NCBI GenBank assembly: GCA_037954235.1
Contig: JBBMOA010000006.1
Span: forward strand, 25,925,541 to 25,989,540
Length of the DNA: 64,000 nucleotides
Reading direction: 5' to 3'
Origin: Aulostomus chinensis
Lineage: Eukaryota > Chordata > Actinopteri > Syngnathiformes > Aulostomidae
The notes under the pieces were generated by a model that was not told the origin of the DNA, did no database searches, and saw nothing but the letters and a program-made list of their open reading frames with translations. Positions within the stretch are counted from its first letter, which is position 1. Every line of letters starts with the position of its first letter. The position numbers were made by a program, and so were the translations under genes. This document shows, one piece after another, positions 11,961 through 22,574 of this stretch.

Positions 11961-14842
11961 CCTGGTGACAATCGGAAGTATGTGCAACTTTTTTTGGAAA
12001 ATATTTTGCCCTCTTGCGAGTGCATCAATCAGATCCAATCCAAATATGGTCAGGATGATAAGATACCGTGAAGACTTGAGACTCAGTTTTGATGGTGAGA
12101 TGGCTAATTCTGATATTTCGCCAGAGAACAGGAAATTGTAGTAACTGGAGTCCTCACGATCAGATTTTGACACATCTGATGAGAATCCCATGGACATCTA
12201 CAGGCTGAATTCAAGACATGGTGTCAGCTACTTGAACTGGAACAAGTGTTTAAGAATGTTTTATTTTATACTGAGAGGGAAAAGGAACAACCATGTGTTG
12301 CTCAAGCTTCTCAGAAGGCTAGGCGCGAATGAGCCGATCTTTGCTGGACATCCGTAGAATTATACATGAAAAGGTGCATTAATTATTGGAAGCTGTCATG
12401 CCAGTGTTTCATGAGAATACAGAGCCTCCGTTATGATGTGAATTCCAAACATGCTGAAACCCAGAAGCAGGAGAGTAAAATGAAACACAACAAATGGGAG
12501 TGTAGTAATCATCACTTCCCTCCGCTGATATCTAGTTCTTGTATTAGCATGCGCAGACTTTATTGTGAGAAAAGCTGCTTCAGAATGATGAAAGTGTGAA
12601 TCCAGGGTAGACACACACACACATATCGCGACCACCCTAAAACAGCCTGCAAGTTCCTGAGGTGAAAACCCGTCTATCGGTGCTCCTCTGCTCTATACAG
12701 GCTTTCACTTAAATGTGTCAGTTTCAATTTGTCTGCAGGCTCTCATCAGTATCGCTCTCGGTATTGGCCTGAATTATTATTCATGTATTTTAATGTAAAT
12801 TCAAGGAAAAGTCAGTTTTATGAGCAGCTCTGTTTGAGTTGACTTGTGGGATTATGCAAAGGCTGAGGTTATATTGTGTGTCTGTTGTGAAGGCTGAGGG
12901 AGATTAATGAAAGAAGAAATAATCGTATAAGGCTCTACAGCACATTGATTCTGTCATATTTGCAGTGGCTCTTTCGTTTATGCATTTATTCTCGTGCTTG
13001 TGTTTGCAATATTTTAATGCACTCTCCGGACTGAATGTAGGACAGGATAGGCTAAAATAAAAGGATTTAAAAAGATGCCCATTTTTCTTTGAAGCAAGCC
13101 TTATTTTATTCATCTTCTCTCTCATCCTCTCTCTGTGGTCGTCTCAGTCAGGGCACGCTGCTTGAGAGAATAAAAGCAAGATCTCTTGGAGAGCAGTCAT
13201 ATTGTAGGCCAAATCTAATCAAAGGGAGAAGTGCTTTTAAATGTCTTTTGTTCCCCTGGGCGCAACGTTTGTGGGCCTCTACACTCGGGGCTCTGCATCC
13301 TGCCCAAACTCCACAGTCACCAGATGCAATTAATATTGAGCGGATACCCTAGCCTACTCTCCCCTCATATCATAACAGTGTTCGAACAAAGGTTAATGCT
13401 TTGAATCTAATCTGTGTCCTCGTCATTTTCAGTGGAGTTGCAATGCAAGAGGAGGGCTGCTTGGGGGGGAGGGAGGGGGCTGCACTGGAGAGAGATTGGT
13501 AGTCAGTGGGGGGCTCAGACGGAAGCAAAATTAATTACTGGTCTCTATAAATTCCATGTCATGTCTCATTTTGCTTAATGCTGCTAGCCTTTTTTCACAT
13601 CCTAGCTTTCAAACATCCTAACAGAGAGGCTTGTGAAGGCTAATGAAAAGGCCTCCTTGATGCTAATAGCAAATTAGCCCCCGTGTCACTTGTGGAGTCA
13701 AGTGAGTGCCTCGGTAAGGAAGTTGCCAGATGGCAGCGCGGACTGCTGGCGCCCAGCACGTTAGCACAAACACACAAAAACACCAGAGAAGGAAAGGTTC
13801 GGACTCTTTACTGTTCAATTTCTTCGACAGAGTTTTGTTTCACAGAAGGCTTATCCCTCATCCCAGCCTCCTACCCCCATCCCCCGTGATTCCTTGCTGT
13901 AATGTTGTCTTTCTGACGTGCACACCCAGAGAGGACTTTTCTAAGAGACAGTCTGCAGGCTTTTGGGGGGATTTAGTGGGTTGGCGTGTAAATAATGAGC
14001 TGGCTCTAGTTCCATCTCTCTTTGCTGCTGTTGTTAAACTGGACCACAGTCAGGTTTCACAACTCACAAGGATTAATGTCTGATCGGGCCAGAGACGACA
14101 AACATACTGACTCCCAAATTCGCCTGAGTAAAATGTCCAAGCAGACATACTAAAGTACATTCTTTGGATACCAGAGATGGTGTCTGTTTTACTTCCAAAA
14201 TGTTTCTCCCAGAAAGATACAGTACTGTATGTCAGTAGCAAAGTTTACATCACTGTGGTCCTGTGTGATTATTCTCCCGACAGTGTGACTGAATACACAT
14301 GCAGTTCATGTCCAGTTTGTAAGACTATCTGATGTAAAAACAGAGGACAAACTTCCACTGTCCACTTGTTTTATTATTTTATATCTGTTCTCCTGGACAA
14401 AAGGATCGCACACTTTATGGGCATTTTTTATTGAGCTATAGCTCCTTCTCATTCTGCTTTTTCTCTCTCTTCACTTCCCTCTAACACAGCCAAAGACAAA
14501 TCCCAGCGCTCTACTTGTGTGCACTTCACTCCCACAGCAAACCGAAAAAAACTACATTGAGTGGAGCGACAGCGAGTTGCTCCTGAGAAGGCAGCCAGCC
14601 AGAGTGTAACATGTGCATTTATGTAAAACTTATAATCCAATTAACAAGTACAAAAAAACGAGTGATCACTCTATTATTGGGATACAAAGGAGCGAGGGTG
14701 CCGTGTCCTGGAAACTGCTCATGTGGAGAAAATGCAAATGGCGTGAAATGAGTGTGTCTGGTAATGTGTTTGTATAAAACCTCATGCTGTGGCACTTGAC
14801 TGGAGTCCTGATGACTCTCGCTCTCTCTCTCTCCCTCAACAG

Positions 14843-14990
14843 GCATACTTCCGACAGGGTGTTGCCCTTCAGTACCTTGGTCGTCATGCCGACGCACTCG
14901 CTGCCTTCGCCTCCGGGTTGGCTCAAGACCCCAAGAGCCTACAGCTACTGGTGGGCATGGTAGAAGCTGCCATGAAATCGCCTCTACGAG
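14843..14990 (+). CDS. ttc28: ttc28 coding exon (end of N-terminal TPR group)
   Basis: 148 bp, 49 codons plus one base (intron phase 1 on the 3' side). The acceptor is a CT-rich tract ending CCCTCAACAG and the donor is GAG|GTAAGA. The peptide starts AYFRQGVALQYLGRH and runs through LAAFASGL and QDPKSLQLL. This is a canonical 34-residue TPR (Tyr/Gly/Ala in helix A, Ala-x-x-x-F in helix B, closing D-P), followed by a linker ending AAMKSPLR. It matches the third TPR of vertebrate TTC28 almost residue for residue. An in-frame ATG at 14789 lies in the intron and is not the start; the true start is upstream of the window. TTC28 is a large TPR protein reported at spindle poles, midzone and midbody in dividing cells. 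Confidence 0.93.
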
Positions 14991-16084
14991 GTAAGAAATG
15001 TCATCATCTGTATATGTGTGTGTGTGGCTCTACTTCACGTGTCGCTCCGCTCCCCCATCGCCACAGATAATCCTTCTACTCTGGCAGTCAATAAGCGTGT
15101 TGGGGTGACTTTACCTGTCACTATTTACCCATCCTGCAGACGGGTCATCTCGCCATCTGTCCCCCTCTCTGTCTTTGTGACTGACTGTTGATGTCAAGTG
15201 CTTACCTCCGGACTGAATGCCTGCAGCTTCAGCATATCGTATTGTCAGTCAACCTGATCACACTCACAGATAGCCCATTATCTTAATGAGCATCCAACAC
15301 TAATGCCATTGTCTGGGCCTGGCCCTGACTAAGCCTTTTTCTCTAAAGCTTAGTGGATTTATAAGTCGCGTATTCAAGCTGAGATTGTCACTAAAATGTG
15401 TGCTTACTGTTATGCATTATTATCAGCTCTATCATCAGCCAACTGCAGTGACCTTGTTGTCTGTTAGTAATCAGTGTGGAGCAGCCTAATGAGCCTCTAA
15501 ACAAACCTGGCAACAGTTTTACTTCAAATGACCACTGCAGAGGATTTAATATGCCTCAGATCTGGATGGCAGCAGCAGCCAACTGAGTCATGCTGCAGTC
15601 GAAACTGGGCTGAACGCAGCGGCTGTGTATGAATGTGGCCTTGTTTAATAATCCAAAATTTATTGAACTGCACAATGCGATCAGTGGCTTTGAGTGGCTT
15701 TGTTCAGTGAGGAATCAGCTTTTCTTCGAGTGAACGCGCTGATCCTCTGTATACTCGTGTGCAAATACTGAAGAAAAATATTGCAAAGAGAATAAAGAAC
15801 CGCTCGTGCCCATCTGAGTGACACATAAGCCTGTCACTGGAACCAAAACAAGAAAAGGGGTTTGGGTGCAAGCCCAGACTCGAGCATCATGGACTAGAAT
15901 GGGTCCTCTGAATAGGGGCAGACCAACATTTAGCCCGAGCCATTTAATCGCTTAATTGTTTACCCTATTTCCCCCAGTACCAGGCAACCAGCAGAGGACT
16001 TAATCCAAGGTGTGTTGAAGAGAGGTACAGTAGCTAGGTCAAAGGATTAAGAGCAATGATCCTCTCAGAGGGGCCCCTGGCACA

Positions 16085-16137
16085 CAGGGACGATAATCAA
16101 TGTTACGCCGGCAAACAGGGAGGATAATCAGTGTTAC
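16085..16137. repeat. Short tandem duplication, period 31 bp
   Basis: Two copies of a 22-bp block (16085-16106 and 16116-16137) share 19 of 22 positions, both reading CAGGGA-GATAATCA-TGTTAC. A minor local duplication with no known function. Confidence 0.6.
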
Positions 16138-16302
16138 TCAGCCAAAGTCCCTCCATAAGTGAAAGGTAGGCGAGTGTTGCTTTCTCTGCTTGAAGGCGGG
16201 AGAGCTCCCTGTCTGTTCCTGTCTTGTTAATCGGCCCCCTCCCAGGATTTAGCTTGTTGGATTCCACACACACCAATTTAAAAACACCAAAGCTTTAGCT
16301 TA

Positions 16303-16749
16303 AAGCAATACTTCACCCAAAAAGTGTATTTCCCCTTTCAAGTAAACACAAATAGGTGTCTTGAGCTCACAAAAGAGCCCCCCCCCCCCTTGCATTATGT
16401 CTGTGTGACTGCTGAATGCAGAAAGAGACAGGCACGTATATTTAGCTTGAAGCTAATGGCAAATGACGGCTAACAGCTACTTTCATCCATTAGTTAGTTT
16501 GTCTTTGGCTCAAATCAAAGTATTTGTGCATTACTCGGCTTATGGCTGGATAACAGAAATTGTGGATAACACCAATGTCCTTGAGAAACTGGCATGTTTG
16601 TCTCATTTTGCTGTTGCTAACTGTCAGTCGCCATTAGCTTCAAGCTAATATACAGTTTGCAGTGACACAAGAGGGATAAAAAAAAACAACAACAACAACA
16701 TTTTGTGAGCTACTTTAAAAGCAAAACACTTTTGGAGGAAGTATCGCTT
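16303..16749. mobile_element. Fold-back MITE, 447 bp, Harbinger-like target site
   Basis: The two halves are imperfect reverse complements over about 200 bp each. The left end AAGCAATACTTC pairs with the right end GAAGTATCGCTT. CTCACAAAA pairs with TTTTGTGAG. The inner block TTAGCTTGAAGCTAATGGC (near 16441) recurs inverted near 16632. The unit is flanked by TTA on both sides (16300-16302 and 16750-16752), which fits the 3-bp TWA target duplications of PIF/Harbinger elements. A TTAA piggyBac-type site is the alternative, because the flank can also be read that way. There is no coding capacity. A C12 homopolymer (16378-16389) lies in the left arm. Confidence 0.7.
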
Positions 16750-17506
16750 TTAAGATTTCCCGCTCTACCTTAACCGAAAATATGCTTGTTGACACATTAG
16801 GGAATTATTTAACTCTTGTTTTGCTGTGTAACAAAACTAATTGCTCTGAAAAGATGTAATCCATTTGTAATCACACTTAAATCTCTCATAACAGTAAACA
16901 CTGCATTATTCTCTTTTGGGTATAAACTCAGTGTGTCTGCCATGTTGCCAAGAAAGCTGATTTTATCTAGCTGTGATTGCAGTGTTGACTTATCATTGTC
17001 ATTTATCTTACTATAGATATGTCAACACTGTGATGTTTCCGGTCTTCCCAAAGCAACTTGTTTATTTTTGCCACAGAGCAAAGAGATCTGGCTGGAACCA
17101 GAGAGACAATTATCAAGGCATGTGTCTTCAAGGACACGCTGAATTCATCAAAGCATCCTTGCTTTGCACTTTATATCATAATTCCCAGATTCTTACTATG
17201 TCATATATAATTCAAGCTGCTCTCTCTGACACACACACTCCCACCCCTTCTTGCTTAGATCAAGGTTTCCTCTCGTTATACCAGATGTAAGCAGCTGTTG
17301 TGCTCTCATGTGACTGACTCATGCTGTATTTCCCACAACAAAGGGTTCTCACAGAAGTGGAAAGTGGAGCAATCTCTTCACTGATCATCCTGGCAAAAAC
17401 TTTCCCTCCAATATCAGCGCTGTCCATGTGTGTCATTGAACAAGCGCTGGGAAATCTACTGCTCACTCTTGTATACATCGGGAGCTGAGTGTGTATGCAA
17501 TCACAA

Positions 17507-17528
17507 GGGGGGGGGGGGGGGGGGGGGG
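17507..17528. repeat. G22 homopolymer
   Basis: Twenty-two consecutive G residues on the + strand, so also in the ttc28 pre-mRNA. A tract of this length can form G-quadruplexes and is prone to slippage and assembly error. Confidence 0.85.
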
Positions 17529-17786
17529 TTCATTCAGCTGCTTGGGGCCACAGACAATGTGCCTGTTAATGCTAACTCAAGAGAGATCCCTGCAGATCTG
17601 CTATTGAAGGAATGATGTCACTCCACGGCAGGTTCACCAAAGATTGCCTTGTAAGTAGGCTTGTCACGATACCAGAAATTTAGTTGTCGATACCAATACC
17701 ACTTAAATTCCACCATACTCAATACCACGCGATACCAAAAAAAAAAAAAAAAACAATAAATCCCCTGTAATTTAACTGATTACAAC

Positions 17787-17820
17787 CGCGCGCGCGCGCA
17801 CACACACACACACACACACA
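17787..17820. repeat. (CG)n(CA)n alternating purine-pyrimidine tract
   Basis: About six CG units run directly into about twelve CA units inside the hAT derivative. Alternating CG/CA is the classic Z-DNA-prone composition. A poly-A run of about 17 lies upstream (about 17738-17754). Confidence 0.85.
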
Positions 17821-18118
17821 ATCCTAACCTAAAAAAAGTTACAACTCAGAACATTGGCTAAACAGCAATGCCAGCCCTCTCAAACAAAGAATAACGTTAG
17901 ATAACGTGCAGTATTTCAGGGTGGTTTAACGGTACGTTAGGCGATTCAGTAAATGAGCTGCCAGACAACGTCACGTGACTGTTATGCGGGACAGACAAGG
18001 CTGGACATAACCTTCATGTTACTTTGCCAGGCAGCTCATTTACTATGGGCTCATCTCATCGTTGTAACGTTATTAGATATGAGCAACAATGATAACACCT
18101 GAATTCAAATGCACTCAC

Positions 18119-18391
18119 CTTGAATTCTTTGTACAAATCTGGATGTTTGTCTTTTAAATGCTTTGCCAAGTTTGATGTGTTGCTCCCCCTCACCGGGGAA
18201 TGGTGACGGCATTTTTTGCATATCGGTTTTTGCGAATCAATAAGTAATCCCTCCTCATCAGCCTCGAATCCAAAGTATTTCCCTTCACGACTTTTGGCGT
18301 TTTCCTTCTCAATTAATTGAGGGGCAGCTGTCGCTGTAGTTGACGACCCAGATGCGTGATCAGCACCATGGGAGGGTTGCCAGATAATCGC
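18119..18391 (-). pseudogene. BED zinc-finger exon of a hAT transposase (remnant)
   Basis: On the minus strand a 91-codon frame is open from just after a TGA to a splice donor (AAG|GTGAGT at 18119/18118). It contains EGKYFGFEADEEG, then ICKKCR, SNTSNLAKHLKDKHP and DLYKEFK. This is the BED-type zinc finger (C-x2-C then H-x4-H) at the N terminus of many hAT transposases and ZBED proteins. No in-frame ATG precedes it. An ATG at the CCATGG near 18368 is in another frame and stops after 18 codons, which suggests a small indel since insertion. The downstream catalytic (DDE, hATC) exon is missing, so the copy is dead. It is antisense to ttc28. Confidence 0.8.
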
Positions 18392-19302
18392 TCATTTACA
18401 GCCAAGAAACAACGCTAAAGAAGCGGCCAGATCTGGCTCCTCGGTACCACCGGTACTTCAGGTATTCTAGAAAAGTCAGTACCGTCACATCTTAGTACCG
18501 TCTTGGTACCGAAGTTTCGGTTCTCGTGACAAGCCTACTTGGAAGATCATCATTTTATTCTCCCCAGTAGCGCTGCTCCATAACTGTGTTGAAAAACCAC
18601 TTTGTTCCTCAAGATGGGACTAGATGTGGTTACTCTCACACGCCCCCAATAATTGATTGACATGTGGCCTGAATCCTGTTTTTTTTCCTTTACTACGCTG
18701 TAAGCTTTTGACTGCACGATCGTGTCAATTGCGTTAAACAGTTAAATTGACGAATTGGCTACAAACTGTACCTTTAACAGGAGAATGTGGCCCCTGTATT
18801 TCATTTGAAATATCTTTTTTTTTTGTCCCGTTAATTATAAAGCACTGTAAGGACCGGTTTTGCTTCTTTAATTTTAACATCTGACCTCCCTGGTGAGAGC
18901 AATAAGGTGGAGAAAGGAAGGACTCTTTCAACAGCAATCAATCAGGTATCAAATTAGGGTGAAAAGGTGAAGGTGATGGAGTTCTCTTTATAGCCAAAGA
19001 CTTTCACAGCTACACAATGTCGCCTGTCGCTTCACATTTAGCCAGATGACACGTGTAACATTTTCTTTACTACGGGGGAACATGGTGTTGACGTGATCCT
19101 GCGTACATGAAGCTCTTAGGCAAAACAATTTGAATCTTATTTCCTTAAAACTAAACTGACTAGCTGTGTTATAACCTGCCGAAGAATCTTTCTTTTTAAA
19201 AAAAAAAAAACGATATATTTTCTTTTTTGTTGTCACATCAAAGTGTGTTTAAACAAAATTATAGTCATACGTGGATTGGCTGATAAGGCTTAATTTATTT
19301 AA

Positions 19303-19317
19303 GGATATTACATTGTG
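19303..19317. repeat. Left target-site duplication of the 19318 SINE
   Basis: GGATATTACATTGTG here is repeated exactly at 19701-19715, flanking the SINE. The first GGAT is ambiguous with the element's own tail. Confidence 0.85.
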
Positions 19318-19700
19318 GAGGCTGCATGGTGGTGCAGTGGTCAGCACTGTGGCCTCACAGCAAGAAGGTTCTGGCCTCGAGTCCCGGCTCGGGCACGGGA
19401 TCTTTCTGTGTGGAGTCTCCATGTTCTCCCCGTTCCTGTGTGGGTTCTCTCTGGTACTCCAGCTTCTTCCCACCATCCAAAAACATGCAATTGGGGACGA
19501 GGCTGATTGGATTCTCTAAATTGACTGTAGGTATGAATGTGAGTGTGAATGGTTGTTCGTCTCTCTATGTTGGCCCTGCGATGGACTGGCGACCTGTCCA
19601 GGGTGAACCCCGCCTCTCGCCCGTTGACGCTGGGATAGGCTCCAGCCCCCCCCGCGACCCTTAATGTGTAGGAATAAGTGGAAGATGACGATGGATGGAT
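19318..19700 (+). mobile_element. tRNA-type SINE with (GGAT)n tail, sense
   Basis: The element starts GAGGCTGCATGGTGGTGCAG, contains an A-box-like TGGTGCAGTGG and a B-box-like region ending CGAGTCCC about 40 bp on, and ends in (ATGG)n. The 3' half (GATGGACTGGCGACCTGTCC, then GGGATAGGCTCCAGC) is the tail common to many teleost SINEs, probably shared with an L2-type LINE partner. An exact 15-bp target duplication brackets it, so it entered by target-primed reverse transcription. The 50183-50555 copy has the same 5' end, which argues for a SINE rather than a truncated LINE. Frames inside it are not genes. Confidence 0.8.
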
Positions 19701-20707
19701 GGATATTACATTGTGAAAGTATCTTTTATAAACCCTCGACCACCAGTTATTTTGATGGTTAGCTTTTACTAGTCCATTTTTATTCCGTTTACATACACAT
19801 GTTTTCTTGGCTGCAAAAGGCTTCTCCTCTAAGACAAAAAGGAGACAGATGGGAGAGAAATGACTTCCTCTTATCTGTGTGTTTGTCTATGAAGTAGAGG
19901 TTGCAATTCCAGCCTCGTATCTTGATACAAGCCCAGAGGAAAGGAAAATAGAAAATGCGATCTCTTCTTTGTCCAGCCGATTTCTCCCCAGACACAACTG
20001 AGTTCAATTTGACATCAATGAGATTTGGACTATTTTCCCAAACTTCGTAAATTCAGCTCCTGAGAGAAAACACCTTACCTCTTGTTTCAGACTGATCCTA
20101 ATTTAAGATTTTGAAATATTTTTTTATTTATTTTTTTTACTTTTTCTTTTGTCTCACAACACTGATCTTTATTTCTGTGGAAACAACACTTCTTGAATAC
20201 TCGACTGGCTTATAGATGAGCCCGCATAATATCAAAAGTTTGTCTTTGTGTTCAACTTCAACTCTTTGTATGAACACAGCAGAAACTCCAGCTCTTCGTG
20301 TGATTCTCCTGTTGTTCTACAGAGGATAATTTGTCTTAGATAATCCCTAAAGTGGAGGATGATTTATTTCTGATGAGAAGAGAATATTTTGAGTCGCAAC
20401 ATTTTCCCCTTAAAGTTGAGTGTTTGATTTTGTTTGTGTGTGGCGGGGCCTGTGTGTTTGTGTGAAACAATACACAGGGATGTTGTCATAACTACCTGTT
20501 TATGAATGCTGCAGTCATGACACCCTTTTAAAAAAAGAATGCTTTCAGTGTTTGATTTATGATGCAGCTCTCTGTGTCTCTCTGAAGGCAATTACAAGCT
20601 ATGAGTGGATATTATATGCACGCACTGTCTCTGTAAGCATGACATTCTGCCAAGTTCTTGAAGAGAAGCAATGCTCTTGAGACAGAATATTCAGTCTTGC
20701 TTCTCTT

Positions 20708-20710
<3 letters not shown>

Positions 20711-20742
<32 letters not shown>
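20711..20742. repeat. (GT)16 microsatellite
   Basis: An uninterrupted GT run of 32 bp. Confidence 0.9.
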
Positions 20743-20745
<3 letters not shown>

Positions 20746-22489
20746 TCGAGGTGCTGATGTAGGCATGTAATAGCACTAAGAAAATCGCGGTTAACGTAGG
20801 TACAGTATGTGTCTTTTTTTTTAAAAGGTCTCAAACACATGAGTTGACATTCAGCAAAGGCAAAATGCATGCCTGTTCCCATACATATATGAATATCAGG
20901 TGTTTGTCCATCAAGATAAGCAGGAGGGGGCGTGCTAATTCTCCGCGCGCGATGTGAGATGACGTAGAACCAACGAACGCCACTCAAACCTCAAGCTATC
21001 ACGGGTACAAAGCAAGGAAAACAAAATAATTGGTGGAAATTAAGAGTTTTGAACAACGTATGTTCCAGCGATGGGCTCTTGAAAGAGTTCTAGTCACACA
21101 GTTGAAGAACATCATGTATAATAATACGCTAGGATTCGACAAGATACAATGTAAATCTTCAAAATAATAGAATTAATATAACAAACAAAGTGAGAAGTAC
21201 ATTAATTCTGCTTTAAGTTGCAGTAAGAATTCCTGATAGGACATTTCCAGTGGTAATTCTGCAAAAAAGAATCTGGATCCTCAAAACTGTTTATTGTCAG
21301 TTCCATGACGTGATCTTCTGTTTCACATGAAGTGTGTTGTGGTTTTGGTGGAAGGATCTGCAGCTGCAGGTGTGTGACTCCAGGGCGTCTCTGGATGAGG
21401 TTCTGGAGATTGGTGATGCTGTGTTTCTCTGCTGTTCCTGACCATTTCCACCGAAGTCGTCATCTGTCCTATAAAACTTCATCTCAATCCTCACTTTCAC
21501 TTAATGGACAATAAGAGATGTGATGTCCCTTAACATTCTGGCAACCTTTTAGGAAATGAAAAGCAGAATTGGGGTTGGAAAGAAAGAGAGAGAAAACATG
21601 ACGACGTAGCAACAGCAGCCGTTCGTTGACGCCAGAAATGCAGCATGTGTGCGTCATATTGAGATGTATCGGCATGCTAAGTGCGGAAAAAACTCATTTG
21701 CGACTGACTGGTCTGTCTCAACCAACGCAGCCAAATCTGACTCATTAAAGCCACTGCATATCGATAGATCAGTTAATCTTTACACCCTCAGTAAGTACAA
21801 AATCCATTGAGGTGCAGCAATTAGAAAGTTAGTTGTACTTGTTTGAGTGTTGAAAAGATTTTTTTTTTGGAAAGCTGGACTGTCAAACGAACTCATTTGT
21901 TTAAAATCAACCGAGTATGGCCACACATCCACCTGTTACCTATGGAACACAGCGAGGGGTCAGACGGTCTAAGAAACCTTCCATCTGCCTGCATTTCCTG
22001 CTTCTTCTGTTTGCTCTCTAGCAGTCCCACCTCCACACCAACTCCTCCATTACAGTCTGTATCAGACTGAATCAATGTCACCTCTGCTGTCATTGTTACT
22101 GACTGTTCTGTGCCCTCAGGGAGGGGTTTTACTGCTGCTCTCCCTGCCTTTGGCTGTCCCAGAACCAAGCCATATAGCCAAATTAAACTTTCTGCAATCA
22201 CATTTTCATTTTGACTAAAGAGGTCCTGACTGGATTGTTATTTCTTTGTGTGAATTGTTATCAATTTGCTGCCTAAATGCCCTGGGAGCCGGGTTACTGT
22301 TGTTTCCTTCTATCAGTGATGTTCACATCCGATCCGCCTGTAGAGAAACTGTACAGCAGAATGATACAAGACGATCCTCAAGCTCTGGTTTATCTCCGCT
22401 GGCGGATGCTTAGAGGAATGGCTGAACAAACACTATCAGTTGTGAAAGTTTCTTGGGAGGAAACTCTGAGTTTGGAATGAAGTTTTGCA

Positions 22490-22574
22490 GTAAACACTGT
22501 ATTCTTTCGGTTCATGTACATACCGAACCAAAAACGCTGATACTGACAATTTTCGATACATTACACCCCTACAT
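22490..22574. repeat. Possible hAT terminal fragment
   Basis: The stretch around TTTCGATACATTACACCCCTA reads on the minus strand as TAGGGGTGTAATGTATCGAA, a form typical of fish hAT termini. No matching opposite end or 8-bp duplication was found nearby, so at most one end survives. Confidence 0.35.

Larger units (their letters stand above)
1..14842 (+). other. ttc28: ttc28 upstream intron (5' part outside window)
   Basis: No exon of ttc28 or of any other recognisable gene was found in these 14.8 kb. Open frames here are short and carry no family motif; several are translations of CA/GT or CT microsatellites. The stretch is placed in an intron because the next exon (14843) starts inside the third N-terminal TPR, so coding sequence must lie upstream of the window. 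Contents seen: microsatellites, a short retroelement tail near 4161, a perfect hairpin at 5773-5827, and a dispersed repeat near 11796. The rest is unique-looking AT-rich sequence in which I see nothing defined. An enhancer or a non-coding first exon cannot be excluded by eye. Confidence 0.75.
17656..18537 (-). mobile_element. Non-autonomous hAT transposon, 882 bp, with TSD
   Basis: Both ends carry the same inverted repeat: TAGGCTTGTCACGA is perfect for 14 bp, then about 9 of 12. The element is flanked by CTTGTAAG (17648-17655) and CTTGGAAG (18538-18545), a 7/8 match to an 8-bp target duplication. Terminal TAG plus an 8-bp TSD is the hAT signature. It keeps the first transposase exon on the minus strand (BED finger, 18119-18391); the catalytic part is gone. 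A second inverted repeat lies inside (17948-17962 with 18030-18044, 15 bp perfect), and a (CG)n(CA)n tract sits at 17787-17820. It is a deletion derivative that would need a transposase supplied in trans. Confidence 0.85.

Noticed and set aside
14789..14842. ATG at 14789 as a possible start of ttc28
   Set aside because: The sequence before 14843 has no TPR homology and ends in an acceptor. The family has two further TPRs and an N-terminal region before this point.
16085..16137. CRISPR-like or satellite array
   Set aside because: Only two imperfect units; a vertebrate intron, simple tandem duplication.
19326..19380. tRNA gene suggested by A- and B-box-like motifs
   Set aside because: It is the promoter part of a SINE. 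The cloverleaf is not intact, and the unit continues into a (GGAT)n tail inside target duplications.
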